Positions 12,262 to 26,004 of a DNA stretch of 64,000 bases are shown piece by piece. Under the pieces are notes generated by a model, which was given only the letters and a program-made list of their open reading frames with translations, had not been told where the DNA came from and ran no database searches. The stretch is taken from positions 806,001-870,000 of the forward strand of contig CM057145.1 in NCBI GenBank assembly GCA_029964075.1. Direction: 5' to 3'. Each line of letters begins with the position of its first letter. Position 1 is the first letter of the stretch. A program made the translations under genes and the position numbers. The stretch comes from Patiria pectinifera (Eukaryota; Echinodermata; Asteroidea; Valvatida; Asterinidae).

Positions 12262-12792
12262 TTAAAGGGAAAATACAACATTTGCAAACATCAAAAAATA
12301 AAACTACCAAATCATTTTGAAATACCTTGCTGGACTGTTAGTGAATGACAGTGTAAAGCATCCTGTAAAATCATGGCACCTGGTATACTGTCAATTTCAA
12401 GAAAAGTGGTATTTTTGTATCAATTTCCAACGCTGATCGGCCGATCAGCGTTGGAAAAAAACTGGTTTTTTTTCAAATACTGGCCCCAGTTGACCATCGC
12501 ACTTGTTTGCAATCGATTACACACCTATGAACGGGTACAAGCCAGCTAGACAGCTAGACTGGTTCCCTGACCTTACAATTCCCCAATGTATGTAAACTGC
12601 TCTGTTTCTTCTTAAATGGGGTCAGGGAACCAGACTACAGGAAAATGATTGTTTTTCTTGGTTTTTATAGCATTTTTGAACCCAAAACCTCAAAAAAGTC
12701 AGTGTAACTATATTTGCTATATATTTCCAACCCCCCAATTCCATCCATTTCTGAAAATTACAGCAAAAGCAAATGATGTATATTCCCTTTAA
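12262..12792 (+). mobile_element. MITE family A, copy 3
   Basis: This copy has ends ttaaaggg.aaatacaac and tattccctttaa and the central palindrome at 12424-12457 built on gatcggccgatc. It lies only 26 bp from the acceptor side of the KIF21 exon at 12036-12235, inside the upstream intron. Confidence 0.78.
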
Positions 12793-12995
12793 AAGAAGTG
12801 TTACCATTTTAAAGGGGCATTACGGCCTGAAATCCTAGAAATGTTTTTGTTTTGGATTGTTTACTTATTCAATTTCAAAGGTCTGGTTGAAAGGAAACTA
12901 ACCTAATGTCTAACCGTTTCTGAGAATAGAAAAAAAACCTGGTTGTTTACATCGGACGCAGCGGACATTTTGTAGCACACGCATACGTACAGTAT

Positions 12996-13475
12996 GGAGC
13001 GAAAGAATTTAGACTCCTGCGATAACACGCATACCAAGCTATTTACATTTTATCACTAGCTAGGTTTATCGCGTGTTTATCGCGCTAATCACGCGTGGTT
13101 ATCGCGTGTACGCCGCAGTGTTTTTCACATGGGCACTGACAGAAAGACGGAGACCGGCTCCACGCGATAATCACGCGCGGGAAAAAAATGCGGGAACAGA
13201 TTTGGCGCTTTGTCCCACGCGTGGCTCCACGCGCGGGGAAAACTATCCCACGCGCGGGGAAAACTATCCCACGCGCGGGGAAAACTATCCCACGCGTGGG
13301 GAAGACAGACCGCACACCGCCCCGGAATACCGGCTTGGCTTTGCGCCTGGGACGGCCGTCTTTGCGCCGTTAATTTCCCGCAAGTTGGCGGCTGAATGAT
13401 GTCCACTCAAGGAGGAACAAGTTTTTTACAACTTAAAAATTCCCAGCCCAGTAAAAAAAAGTCGGCTCCTTCTCA
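12996..13475 (+). repeat. Left inverted arm of the fold-back element
   Basis: The arm matches the reverse complement of 23385-23834 almost base for base. It is rich in the palindromic words cacgcg, cgcgtg and tatcgcg, and holds three tandem copies of a 22-bp unit (13231-13300). Overlapping open frames in the arm arise from its stop-poor GC-rich composition. Confidence 0.85.
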
Positions 13476-16400
13476 AGTTCTATGAAAGAATACTTCCCAA
13501 GGCAGTACTGCCGTCCAATCAAACACAAGTGGAACGAAGCTGAATGTCAGAACGACAAATGACGACCAATCACATCTTGCCATCTCACAAATTCCTACTT
13601 TAATTGGCTGCAGACCATGACCCTTAGTCAACAAAGAAACTCTACACCGATGTAATTCGAGAAGTCAATTGGACAACAGAGGCATGCTGCCGACGACACT
13701 GCTATTAGTTGGCTGTCAATCATTCTTTGGGAAGTGTTTTTTATTCTCCGGAGCATATTATTATGAAAGATACTGGCCCTTTTTTAAATGGCTCTGTTCA
13801 TATTCCTCTTTGAATAAAAACATGAATGAAAACTTGCAACTTTACCACAGCATCATTTTTTTCGTATATGGGTCCGAAGAGATCTTTCCCCCTCATGTTA
13901 TAATAATGTTTTCCTGGTTTGCGAGAATATTTTTTTCCGCCTAGTTTTCTTCGGTATAGAATATTCTGTTCCCTATCTCTTCAGAGAATTTATGGCCCAA
14001 ATATTCTATTTCATGCAGGAAACTTGAAATGTCCAGTCCCGAACAAAGACTCATTTCGTTCTTCGGAATAATACTTCTTTCCTTCATTTTGCCATTTCTG
14101 TCATGTCCGTCGAATAATCATCACAACAATATGCATTTTCAAAATTCTTTGTGCATATTGCAATGAACCACAGTGACTCAACATGTACTGCCGTGTTCAT
14201 ATTGAAATCTATGCACAACGTGCGGCGTGATCCGCGCGCTAACCACGCAGACATTTTGTGTGTTGTATTGATGGTTTCTCAAATGTATTACATTTCTGGG
14301 CCACGCGGTAAAAACTGTGCCAAAATCGTACGCACTAGGACGGTGCGCGCGTGTGTGGTACCGGCTTATATGTACATTTGTGTGCTTTGAACTGTAACGA
14401 CAGCGCTTGGACAATTTATTGCACTGCGCTATGTGTTTTTAGTTTTAATTCACTGGGGGAAGCCGTCAGCATGTCTTACTCAGATTTTAGTCTGGAACCA
14501 AAAGACGGCGGGTGATTTGTTTGTTAATTTATTGTTCCGCACATTTTCAAAGTGTTTTACCTTGCCATATGAATGACCCAATTTACGTTAAAACATTGGC
14601 GTCAGTGCTGTCCCGAGTTGGAGATCGCATTCGAATTTAACACTTGCAATACTAATGCTTACCGAAGGTGTTGAACTCCGTAGTTTTAACTCACATTGCA
14701 GGATCGACGAAACGCCAGTTCCCTCAGCTCCGAGTACTCTGTGCACAATTTGCAACAATGGCTGGCGTAACAAAAATTGCGAAGGGCTTACTAATAAATC
14801 AGTTTATTGTGATTCGCCTGCAAAACCTATACGCCATTTATCAGGCATGCAACTTTTCCTCAGATCAGCTGATTTCCTCCTTTTTTTTACTTCCCATGTG
14901 TGCCATTGAACACAGAAAAACACTGTACAAAGTCTGTGAAAAATTTGTATTTCCTCTTTCTTTTGTGATTTCCCAGTTGCATGCCTGATTTATTTAACCT
15001 GATACATGTTCATTTATTACTTTTGATTTATTTAATTTACCCCGGTTCTATTATTTTTTTTCGCCACTGTAATTACCTGAAGAACGGGATTCATGATCAA
15101 TAAATGGGTAGGTATTTCTGGGGGGAAATTCACTCTTAAATATAATTGTTGTGGCGTGAATATGATTTCTTTAAATATGCAGTGTGTAGGGCACTACATG
15201 TACACTTCATTTCAGGAACCCAGTTATCAAGTAGTGTTTCACACGTTTTTCCTGTGGAAAGTTAAATGAAAACCACCTGTAGGAAAACAAGAAGGTTCCA
15301 GTAAATGTAATTTTCTTTCTCCTGTGGTTGGATTTTTCTTGTCCATTTTATGCCATTGTTTTTAATTTAATTGCCTTTAGACTGTTTTGCTCTTAGAATT
15401 TTTATCCGGGTTGATTGGTGTTCTAATTTGGATGTTTCAAATTGTTTTTGTTTTCTCCAATTTTTTTCCCGCTGTTTTTCTTTAATTCGCCAACGTGTTT
15501 TATATGAATTTGTATGATCTTAAACAATGTAGTTAGTTACACTGTAGGACTATAATTTTTCTTTTCGTCTGACACATCATCGCCGTGACAGTTTTTACAA
15601 ACTTTTGCCTAAACCAGGACAAGTTTTCTTTTTCTTTTGAACACCGAATGTGGCCGAGTTAACTCGTGGCTAAGTGTAACAAACTGAATACATGTATCGC
15701 CAAGCGCAATACATGTACATAGGCCTAACTTGGAACAGCTCGTAAACTTGCTCGCACTGAGTATGTTGAAGTCGGCATTGATCATATTACCTTGGGAAAA
15801 AAAGCAAGTGTCTTTAAGTACTTGGGAGTCTTGAATGATAGTAATACTTATTGCCAAAATCATGTCACCAAGACAGCCTTAAAATCTAAAAACAAAAGCT
15901 GTTTATTTTAGAATTCTGACTTTCATAGGTTCCTGATTTTATTGTTCGTTGTCAGTGTTTTGTTACAGGGCACACCTCAGACGGTAACCGCAAGGTGATG
16001 GTTTCGTGTGTAGTAGCATTTGATCGCCAGTACAATCAACCGAGCACAGCTTCACATGTTTTCAGCAAACCCCAAGTCCCGGCATAACCAATGCCCCAGT
16101 GACAAGATCGTCATCCAATGGGTTTAAAAGATCAATTCTCGCGCGCCATTTGGTCTCTTTTAGCGCCGCCTCAAAAGAATTTCCCCTGGCCTACTTGTTA
16201 TCTCCAAAAAAGATACACTGTATTACAAATGCAAGTCGGCTGTCAATCATTGACCGGAAGCCCAAGCTTTGCCCCAAAGGAATTTATTTAAAAGATACTC
16301 GTAATTTTATTCCCCGGATGAATTCGCCTTTGGCCCAAAACCCTTATTCAACCTGTTAATCCCAAGAAACAGGGCCTAATATATTCAAAATAACTTCATA

Positions 16401-19400
16401 GTTTGCTCTTTGTCCACTTGTAGGAAATTGTATTTGAAAAATAATTTTAAAAAATCCACTACCCCATAAATTCCAAAATGACCTTAATAATTTCCAAACA
16501 CATTTTTTCTCGCTTTCACATAGAGAAAAAGTTAAATTATTTTACCAGCCCATTCATATAAAGACCTCAAAAACTCAACGAATAGATTTTGTTGATTAAT
16601 TTATTGAGTAGTTTACGGTTTATCAATTTAGACAATCTAAAAAAAAACTTTAGTCAATTAAATTTACGGAACTCCCAAACCCATTCCAGACAGATTCCAG
16701 GTTTTTTTTTAAAATAATTTTAAAAAGTCAAAGCTATACACCGCCCCTATCAAACCTTGGTCGGTTTCCTTTGATTAATGCATGTTGTTCGAGAACTACA
16801 CATCAAGGCTCTTATTGGTTGTTAGATAACGACGGTTGTCTTCCAAAGGATTCTGATTGGTGGAGTGTCTGGGCCGGGAATGACTTAAAGCGATTTATAT
16901 CAAACAGCGGGACGTGCTCAGACGTATGTTCTGTCTTGAAGCGGAACAATTTAACCAGTAGGCGGTTTGCGCAAGCTGACTTGGAATTCTGTAGCGGACA
17001 AAGGTAAAGGGCGGACTCCTTCTGACCGGAAAATCCAGAGATCGTCTTACGGTCTAATTTGGTCGTGATGGGTGAAGGTTTTCGAGAAAGAATTTATTTT
17101 AAAGACACTCGTACATTTATTCTCCAGATGGACTTATTCGGGCTCTCTTGGCCCAAACCATATTTCAACCTGTATTTAATTTCAAAGGCCGCCTTACATT
17201 TCAAAGTAATAACTTTTTCTCAACTTTTTCTCAACTCGTAGGAAATTGTGTCTTGAAAAAAAAAATAACCCACTGCAGTAAAATATTCCAAATAAATTTT
17301 AGGGGTTATTTACCACATATTATATGGCTTTCTAGACACTTTAAGAAAAAAACATTGTATAACCAGCCCTTTTGTTTAAAGACCACAACAAGACAACGGA
17401 TAAATTACGGAGATATAATTAATGCCTATAACATTAATGTTCCATCGCTTTAATTTAAAAACCTTAAATTTTACAGAACTCATAAACACGTTCCCAGCAT
17501 ATTCCACGGGGAAATTTAATACTATCCATGTCTGGTTGTTCTTGTATCTAACAAAGAGTTTATAATAATGCACAACTGCAATTCTTGGCAATATTATAGC
17601 AGATTGTTCCCGCCCGAAGCTGAAAAGTGCATCATACCCACATAATGATCATTACGAGGTAAGAATATTAAATAGGTAAGACTAAATCGAGGAACATGTA
17701 GTATAAAATCCTGAACTGTAGTTCACGGACATGGAATAAATTCCAGAGTATAATTTAATGGAATTTATTCCTGGTTCTACGGGGAATGTAGACTTTAAAT
17801 CTTAATTTTCTGAACTTTAAAAACATTCCAATAGATTTCCACGGGGAAATTTTATTATGATGTACGTTTTGTTTTTCTCGTTTGGGACGAAATATGAATT
17901 GGCAACGACCATTCAGTTAACGAGCAGTATATTCGAGAGCTAAAATAAAGTCGAAATAATTTAAAAGGCCTCTTTCCCCTGTAACGAATCTCATACCGTA
18001 CAGAAACACTTAATAATTTGGAGGGGTTAATGTAACATATGTCTAGTGCTAGTGTTTGAAGGAGAAAATATTTTAATTGACATGAGCCCATTAAAACAGC
18101 AGGAACTCAACATTTTTTACGAATTACATCCACAGTTTCTAGGTTTATTATTTTTTAAGTATTTCATCTACGGTATTTTAAAAATAATAAGTGTACTGCA
18201 CACAATAGATCATTGTTCGATTCTGGTGGGCCGACAGCGATGTGGACAGTCTCTTATTCAAAAAAGCATGTTCCAAAATGATAACACAATCCAATTTTTT
18301 TTTGTGACTGCTGAACTGGCACCGCTGTAATTTCTAACTGTGCACATTGAGATCCTGCTAGGGCAGTTAAAGTCATGGAGTTCAACACCTACTCCTGGCA
18401 GTAACCAGGAACCTGGAAGTAAATAATGCGGTCTTACTACACACAGCACTCGCGAATAATAATTTAGCATAAATTGGGTCATTCAAGTAGCAAATTAAAA
18501 CACTGAAATGTACGGACTACTACAGAACAATGCAATTAATAAGCAAATCACCCGCCATCCTTTGTTTCCGTAATAAAATCATGGTAAGACCATGAAGCTA
18601 TAAATCTGAGTTTCATAACTCTATAGGCTAAGACATTATACTGACGGCCTCCCTGTAAACACATGGGGCAGCGTAAATGTACAAAATGTCTGAGTGTTGT
18701 TTCTCAGTACAACGTACGTGTACATTATATGCGTTAAACTTGTACAAAACCCAAACGTATGCGCTCTGCATGTTCATACTGTGTGGCCGTTGATCGTATG
18801 CGTATTAGTTGATCTCCATTAGATTATATCAATGTGTGTGGCCATGTGTGCGGCACAGAAATGTAAACCGATCGATAAAAAAAGAATGTTTGCGCGTGCC
18901 GCGCGCGCGCAGGTCACACAGAACGTAGTGCGTAGATTTCAATGTGTAAATGGCCATCCAGACTTTCATCTGTGTCATAATTCCGTGTGGTAATGAAGAA
19001 GGAGTTTTGTACATGACACGTACATATATAATGTACATGTAGTAGGCTATGGGGCATAAACCTCAGAAAGCCCCCTTTGCTGTTCACCCTTCCTTTCAGT
19101 TTCTAGACACAATAAAGTGGATATGTAAGGTCCTCGAGAGTCGTAAGTAAAATATCTGACTGAATAAAGACCTACGAATGTCCGAATTATGATAAAAAGA
19201 TGAGCAATGAAAAGCTATTTCACGAGGAAGGAAAAATACCTGACAAAAGATAAAATAATCCGCAGACAAAAAAATATCCAATTATTTTGAAGGAAGCAAG
19301 CATCTACATGGATAGCGACGAAAGAAAGAGTCTGCAATCAAGACTGGAAATTTCACGCTTCCTGCAGGGGAACAGAATGCTCTAGGGATAAATTCACCGC

Positions 19401-22400
19401 AGAGATAGGGACAAAATATACTAACTGGCGACACTGTCGGTGGTTGGGGGGGGGGGATGGGCGGGGCGTAATCTCCTTCCATTTTTCCGAAAATTCGAAC
19501 ACATCAATTGAAACACGTTGTGCTTTAATGACAAGTTACGATTTTTTATTCAAACAAGGAATGAAATCTTGGCCGGTGAGAAAATGGCCAGTATTACTTC
19601 CAAAATATTACTGATCTGAAAAAAAATAAAATCTCTCGAGTAATCGCTGACAGCCAGATGATAACAGTGTATCTCTTCTTTCACAAAGAGTCGGCAGCAT
19701 GCTTCTCCTGTTGCATCCACGAGGAAAGTCTTTGACGATTAAGAGGAGAAGTACTAGGCCCCGCAAGGCAAAACCTCTCGAAGTATAGATGAGGCAAAAC
19801 AAATGCTCTTCGGCAAAATGATTTCTTTTTTCAATGTAAGATGATGTCTCATAACCGCCGAACCTACTGGTTTGCTGGAATCCTGCTTCTGCATGCACAA
19901 TTTTAACGTGTTTTTACATAGGGTTATGTTGCCTCTCTGGGCATTCATATATTTTCCACTAAATTAAGTCGGGCACAATTTACAGACGGTGTTTGTGCGT
20001 CAGCTGGAAGCCAGACTGAGGGAGCGATGGTCATTGTATCTGGAACCTCTAAACGCTTTTAATAAATTAGTAATGAATTATCACAATATGTAAGGGAGCA
20101 GACTAATGACCAGCCTGGTCTGGCAGCGCATACACGATGTCAATTTCGCTTTATGGTCTGACGTAAAACCAACTGCATTTTTGAACCACAATTTCAAGAC
20201 AATGGTGCTCCGTGATGCGTGATCCTAGAATGTAAGCCAAGGTATCATTAAAAAGTACAAAGCTTCATCTTTAACATGATATTAAACTTTTTGCCGGTAA
20301 ACGTATTGTCTGGCCATAATAAACCTTTAAAGTAGGATTACTTTTTTTTCTTCTTCGACACCCTGCTGTTTTTAAGTAAGTCCGTAATCTAAATAAATAA
20401 AGAAGAAACTGAATCGTCTGCAAGTGTTGTCAAATCAAGTGTAACTTAATTAAAATAAATCTCAACGCCTGAGGAAGATATTTGCATGTTTTGTTTAGCT
20501 CAGAGTTTCTTTAAAAAACCCCACACCTTTCATAGAACAACGGAAATGAAAAGCGGCAGCATTCTCGAGCAGCTGCAGGCTGCGAGAATAATAGTCACAT
20601 CCTCTGTCTCTTAAACAAGATTTCTGGCTACGCAACTGGCAGTCCCGGACATCGCAGGGAGCCTCCCTAGCAACAGTATTTCTAGGCAACCGGGTTGGAA
20701 TGAGACAATGGTCACGCTCCCGTGGCTCGAATTACAACGTGATTGGCAATCGCTCCGGTTGAGCGTCGGTGTAAGGAACGTCCTATATGAAAGCAACCAA
20801 TGGCGAACTTATTTGCCGGGAACCGGCTCATTTAATTGGCTGATATTATCATCACTGTTCACCAGCAAAGAGCCCTCCATTTACTGGCGGCACTCCAGTT
20901 GAGCGTCAGCGTAAGGAACGTCAACAATTTATGAAAGCAACCAATGGCGTAATTATTCGCCGGGAACCGGCTCATTTAATTGGCTGAGATATTATCATCC
21001 CTGTTCACCAGCAAAGAACCCTCCATTTACTGGCGGCACTCCAGTTGGGCGTCGGCGTAAGGAACGTCAACAATTTATGAAAGCAACCAATGGCGTAATT
21101 ATTTGCCGGGAACCGGCTCATTTAATTGGCTGAGATATTATCATCCCACCAGCAAAGAACCCTCCATTTACTGGCGGCACTCCAGTTGAGTGTCGGCGTA
21201 AGGAACGTCAACAATTTCTGAAAGCAACCAATGGCGTAATTATTCGCCGGGAACCGGCTCCTTTAATTGGCTGAGATATTATCATCCCTGTTCACCAGCA
21301 AAGAACCCTCCATTTACTGGGGCACTCCAGTTGGGCGTCGGCGTAAGGAACGTCAACAATTTATGAAAGCAACCAATGGCGTAATTATTTGCCGGGAACC
21401 GGCTCATTTAATTGGCTGAGATATTATCATCCCACCAGCAAAGAACCCTCCATTTACTGGGGCACTCCAGTTGGGCGTCGGCGTAAGGAACGTCAACAAT
21501 TTATGAAAGCAACCAATGGCGTAATTATTTGCCGGGAACCGGCTCATTTAATTGGCTGAGATATTATCATCCCACCAGCAAAGAACCCTCCATTTACTAG
21601 CGCACTCCAGTTGGGCGTCGGCGTAAGGAACGTCAACAATTTATGAAGGCAACCAATGGCGTAATTATTTGCCGGGAACCGGCTCATTTAATTGGCTGAG
21701 ATAATTTGTTCACCAGCAAAGAACCCTCCATTTACTGGCGGCACTCCAGTTGGGCGTCGGCGGAAGGAACGTCAACAATTTATGAAAGCAACCAATGGCG
21801 TAATTATTTGCCGGGAACCGGCTCATTTAATTGGCTGAGATATTATCATCCCTGTTCACCAGCAAAGAACCCTCCATTTACTGGCGGCACGTCACAAATT
21901 CGGGTTTCCTACAGCTGAATTCAAACAAGAGATGTATTGTATCAATTTCATTGAATAATGTCCCTACCAATCATTTTCTGGAAGGCTTTTTCGGCAGCTG
22001 AGCTGCAATATTTTGTGTAAATGTTGCTCTAGATTATAATTATTTCGGAATATATTTTGACATTAGGTATTAGGTGAAAGGGCTTTTGTTAATCTTATTC
22101 TTATTCCTTTCAAAATTATTTTCCAAAACTATTGCATCATTCGTATTATGATAATATGATTCCCCTTTATCTACAGAAGAATTAACTGAGACTTAATTCA
22201 GAAAGTAATGCATGGGCACGGGTGTTTGAAATCGTTTTACTTAAAATAAAAAAAAACAATATAAAGAGAATGAGACATATTAAATCACATTGAAATAACT
22301 CCTATTTATTTGTTGTATCTCTCTAGCTCTCTGCGGCCGAGACGATTAAAGGGGTGATGATTTTATTCTTCGTTTATTACAAAAAGCTGCATGGCCTACA

Positions 22401-23384
22401 TTATTCTGTTTAAATATTCTACTCTTGAATGTATTTTGGAACATGAACACATTGATTTTGACGTTCAGTATTAAATTTAAGGGTTATTGTTAGTCTTGAT
22501 CATATTCATTTAAAAAAAAATTAAAAAGTATTATTCGTATTAAATTTCTTCGGGAATTTACAAAAGAAAAACTTATCGAGTTCAAAATTTAACGGGCTAG
22601 GGTTTTTGAAACTGTTTTGCTTTAACAAAGAAAAAGAAAAGAAAAAATCCCATAAAAATACGAAAAACCGAGCCTACCTCGTATTAAATTTTCCCGTGGA
22701 ATCTACAAAACAATTAACTGAAAGTTCAAAATGTAACGGACTAGGGTGTTTGAAATTGTTCTAATTTTAATTTTTAAAAATGAGAGAACCAGACGTAAAT
22801 CTCTCTCTGAGAAAATAATGTCTCTCTGAGAAAATAACAGGGGCTGACGATTTTATTCCGAGTCTATTCTCAAAAAAAAAAAACCTTCCCAATAATGATT
22901 GACAGCTTACTGATAACAATGTGTCTCGTCGTTCACAAAGAGTTGGCAGCATGCTTCTATTGTTACATTTAGTTCTTGTATTACATCCGTTGGAGTTTCT
23001 TTGATGATTAAGGGCCACGGTCTGCAGCCAATTAAAATAAGAATTTGTGAAAGGGCAGTGACTGATTGGCCATCATTTTTGGTTCTTACAATCAGTTTTT
23101 GTACCGCTTGTGTTTTGATTGGACGGCAGTTACTGCATTTGGGAGTATGCTTTCTAAACAAGATGCCGGCAATTTTTATTTTTTTTTGACTGGGGGAGGG
23201 GGAATTGTTCAGGGTGTAGTGATTTGTTTCACCTGGATTAGCCAACTTGTGGGAAATGAACGGCGCAAAGACGGCCGTCCCAGGGCGCAAAGCCAAGCCG
23301 GTATTTCCGGCGATGTGGGGTCTGTCTTCCACACACAGGCGTTCCCCACTCGTGAAGCCACACGTGGTACAATTCGCCAAAGAG
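13476..23384. other. Interior of the fold-back element, no gene seen
   Basis: The ~9.9 kb between the arms contains no frame I can assign. The longest frames are under 110 codons and do not resemble transposases or other proteins. AT-rich sequence with internal direct duplications dominates. A long G run lies at 19444-19459, and the CCAAT-bearing tandem array at 20730-21895 is listed separately. Confidence 0.6.
20730..21895 (+). repeat. Tandem array with paired CCAAT boxes (135-150-bp unit)
   Basis: About eight units are present. Each contains cgtaaggaacgtc, gcaaccaatggcg, gccgggaaccggctc, ttaattggctgaga and ccctccatttactgg. Every unit therefore carries one forward CCAAT and one reverse ATTGG motif about 40 bp apart, separated by the palindrome-like ccgggaaccgg. 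Units differ by a deletion of the short ctgtt segment and by single substitutions. The array is inside the fold-back element. Confidence 0.85.
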
Positions 23385-23834
23385 GAGCCGACTTTTTTTA
23401 CTGGGAGGGAATTTTTAAGGTGTAAAAACTTGTTCCTCTTTGAATGGACATCATTCAGCTGCCAATTTGCGGGAAATTAACGGCGCAAAGACGGCCGTCC
23501 CAGGCGCAAAACCAAGCCGGTATTCCGGGGCGTTGTGCGGTCTGTCTTCCCCACGCCTGGGATAGTTTTCCCCGCGCGTGGAGCCACGCGTGGGACAAAG
23601 CGCCAAATCTGTTCCCGCATTTTTTTCCCGCGCGTGATTATCGCGTGGAGCCGGTCTCCGTCTTTCTGTCAGTGCCCTTGTGAAAAACACTGCGGCGTAC
23701 ACGCGATAACCACGCGTGATTAGCGCGATAACCACGCGTGATTAGCGCGATAAACACGCGCTAAACCTAGCTAGTGATAAAATGTAAATAGCGTGGTATG
23801 CGTGTTATCGCGTGAGTCTAAATTCTTTCGCTCC
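23385..23834 (-). repeat. Right inverted arm of the fold-back element
   Basis: This is the inverted partner of 12996-13475. It has one rather than three copies of the 22-bp unit and one extra copy of the cgcgctaatcacgcgtggttat segment. A further diverged copy of the inner part of the arm lies just inside it at about 23230-23385. Confidence 0.85.
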
Positions 23835-24584
23835 CAACCGTACATGTATTTCCACCCGCGCCATTTTCATCATTTGGAGACCCACATGCTCAGTTTTATT
23901 GATGCCTAAAAGTAATTCTTAACATCTACCGGTATGTTGCTGAATTGGTTTCATTTTCCACTCACTACTTGAGATTTTAATTGTTTTCACATGAGTACTC
24001 CATAAAGAACTCAAAGTTGGAAGTCCAAGTACTCGTACAGTTTGTACTCGGAGGTGCAAGTACTCAGACTTGGCTCACAAAACTTGTACTCGAAGGTCCA
24101 AGTACTTAGTCTTGGGTATCTGTACTCCTTCTCAAGGGTCAAGTACTCAGATGTCAGTGCTACTTGATGGCTTTGTACTCAGCAGAGCTATATTTTCTAT
24201 TATAACACCTCACCCACAGATTCTGTGTCTTGATTGGCCGAGAGCGAGTCACATGTTACTTTCTAATATTGCTATCTTTCTGTGCACGGCCAAAAGTACT
24301 ATACCCGTAGCAACCAAAGTACTATACCATTGGCAACCAAAGTACTATTTCCACGGCGCGGTATTTGTGTGCAAATGGATGCTTGTGTGCGCGTTGCGCG
24401 TATTGTTCCAAAGAGAGCGCGCCGCAGACTTGGATTCAAACATTTCGTGAAGGGGTAGTTTGGAAGAGAGAAATACATTTTCCACCAATTTTGTATTGAA
24501 ACTGAAGTTTATTGCAACTGTGTTCAGATTTAAATAATTTAAAATATTAAAATCAAGCAGAATCTGTGGGTGAAGTGTTATAAA

Positions 24585-24748
24585 ACAAATATTGAATGCT
24601 TTATCTCGTGGTGAAGTAAAACTAGCCTCCCTCGATGATCCATGGACCATTCTATTTTCCCTCGGCTTCGCCTCGGGAAAATAGAATGTCCATGGATCAC
24701 CTCAGGAGGCTAGTTTTACTACACCACTCGAAGCATTCAATATTTGTA
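24585..24748. repeat. Imperfect hairpin (~75-bp arms)
   Basis: The sequence acaaatattgaatgctt on the left is inverted at aagcattcaatatttgt on the right. Between them tagcctcc, tccatgga and attctattttccc are matched by their complements. The loop is ggcttcgcctcggg. The structure resembles the perfect hairpin at 34775-34887, whose loop is also gag.cggaggcga-like, so both may belong to one fold-back MITE family. Confidence 0.7.
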
Positions 24749-24839
24749 TAAAGTACAATTCCGATTAGGTTGAAACTTTGAAGGTATACTTCAAAAAACT
24801 AACTGAATGAAGACATTTGATGTGGTTTTTTTATTTTAC

Positions 24840-25010
24840 CTTGACTTGCTGTTTTTTCTCCAGGTCCCATTTCTTTATGCATGCATCACGTGACCCACTG
24901 AACAGCAGCTGTTTACTGATGGCTATAGACTGAATACCGTCGTAGTGAGGTGGGTCTAGGTTATGCTTGGCCGTTAAACAACCCGTGGCAGCACTTGGAA
25001 CCTCAAACAC
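24840..25010 (-). CDS. KIF21: KIF21 exon: WD40 blade 4/5
   Basis: An acceptor (atacttacag, minus strand) precedes the exon and a gtaaaa donor follows it. It encodes 57 complete codons in phase 0/0, including PPHYDGIQSIAIS and LLFSGSRDACIKKWDLEKK. Human KIF21A has EPPHYDGIEALTI and LFSGSRDNGIKKWDL at these positions, so this is the blade containing the conserved HYDGI segment. In this frame the exon joins directly to KDHYIK of the exon at 26005-26122. Confidence 0.94.
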
Positions 25011-25547
25011 CTGTAAGTATGATAGCACAGTAGAAATATGCGTAATTAGAGTGCATTCGGAGTTGATTGATTGATTGATTGATAAATGGTTTATTAAATC
25101 AGCTTTCTCGCCACCTGTAGCGGAATTGTGTGAAGCTGTAACAATATATATTAAGAATGCATTAATTTAAAAATACTAAAAAGTAATCATTACAATTATA
25201 CTATTAAGAAATGATAAAGCTAAATTTAAGGACCCCAAAATTGATAAAATAGCAAATCAACAATTACATGTTTAACCATTAAGTTGCAGTAATAACCCCA
25301 AAATTGATAACCCCAAAATTGATAAAATAGCAAATCGACAATTACATGATTAACACTTTAAGATGCAGTAAGAAATTGGGTGAGTGGTAGGGGGAAAGGA
25401 CATATGGTGGGTAGGGAAAGGCTACATTATTCAGGAAGGGAATGGGAATCCACAATAATGTTTGGAATATAATTTGGGATATTAGGATGAGGAAGTTTAA
25501 AAATCCAAATTATTATTTAACATTTAAAAATCTCAGACACAGTGTAC

Positions 25548-25720
25548 AATGCACGTGGCCTCATGGTCTGGAGCATTGAATTCATGTTGGTGCAGGTAAT
25601 TCCACAGGTTGTGGGTTCGAGTCCAGCCTGGGGTTATGGTGCGTGTGCCCTTGGGCAAGGCACTCTGTCATTCATTGCTTCTCCCCATCCAGGAATACTG
25701 ACATTGGGTGCCTGTGAGGG
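25548..25720 (+). mobile_element. tRNA-derived SINE, 5' part
   Basis: The segment begins with gtggcctcatggtctggagc and the B-box-like gtgggttcgagtccagcc. It continues with the SINE core cttgggcaaggcactctgtcat and tgcctgtgagggcag. It lacks the gcgcttt-type 3' tail of the copy at 9713-9995. It lies in the KIF21 intron 25011-26004. Confidence 0.7.
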
Positions 25721-26004
25721 CAGAGATGATTTTTGTTATTGCTGTGCACCGAAATGGCAGCATCGATCTTTATACTCCGCAGGGCACTGAGATGGTATTT
25801 GCAGCGGTGAATCTGTGTTGAACAGGTCTTAAGTTTGGTGAAATGGAACATAGGATGATTCCCCAGTTGGTTAATACAAGTTACGCGTCTTAGCATTTTG
25901 GGAAATCGGCCCCAGCTCATACAACATGCAAAATGTCGGTGCGGAATGAATTGTTAAGGTAAAATCAAAAGTTGCAATGAAATGAGGTATGGCCCAGCCT
26001 TTAC

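Larger units (their letters stand above)
12996..23834. mobile_element. 10.8-kb fold-back element with long terminal inverted repeats
   Basis: The two ends are ~450-bp inverted copies that begin ggagcgaaagaatttagact and differ by few substitutions. The arms contain a minisatellite of the unit cacgcgcggggaaaactatc, with three copies on the left and one on the right. More modules recur inside: a block with gcatgctgccgac and ctgtcaatcatt at 13680-13760, and inverted at 19610-19720 and 22870-22960; a direct duplication at 16260-16480 and 17070-17300; and the CCAAT array at 20730-21895. No frame resembles a transposase. The structure fits a large non-autonomous fold-back element. I could not identify a clean target duplication. 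Confidence 0.7.

Noticed and set aside
13073-13406. Overlapping ORFs in the fold-back arm (and 23444-23735)
   Set aside because: GC-rich palindromic arms lack stops on both strands; all frames are open together and no family is recognisable.
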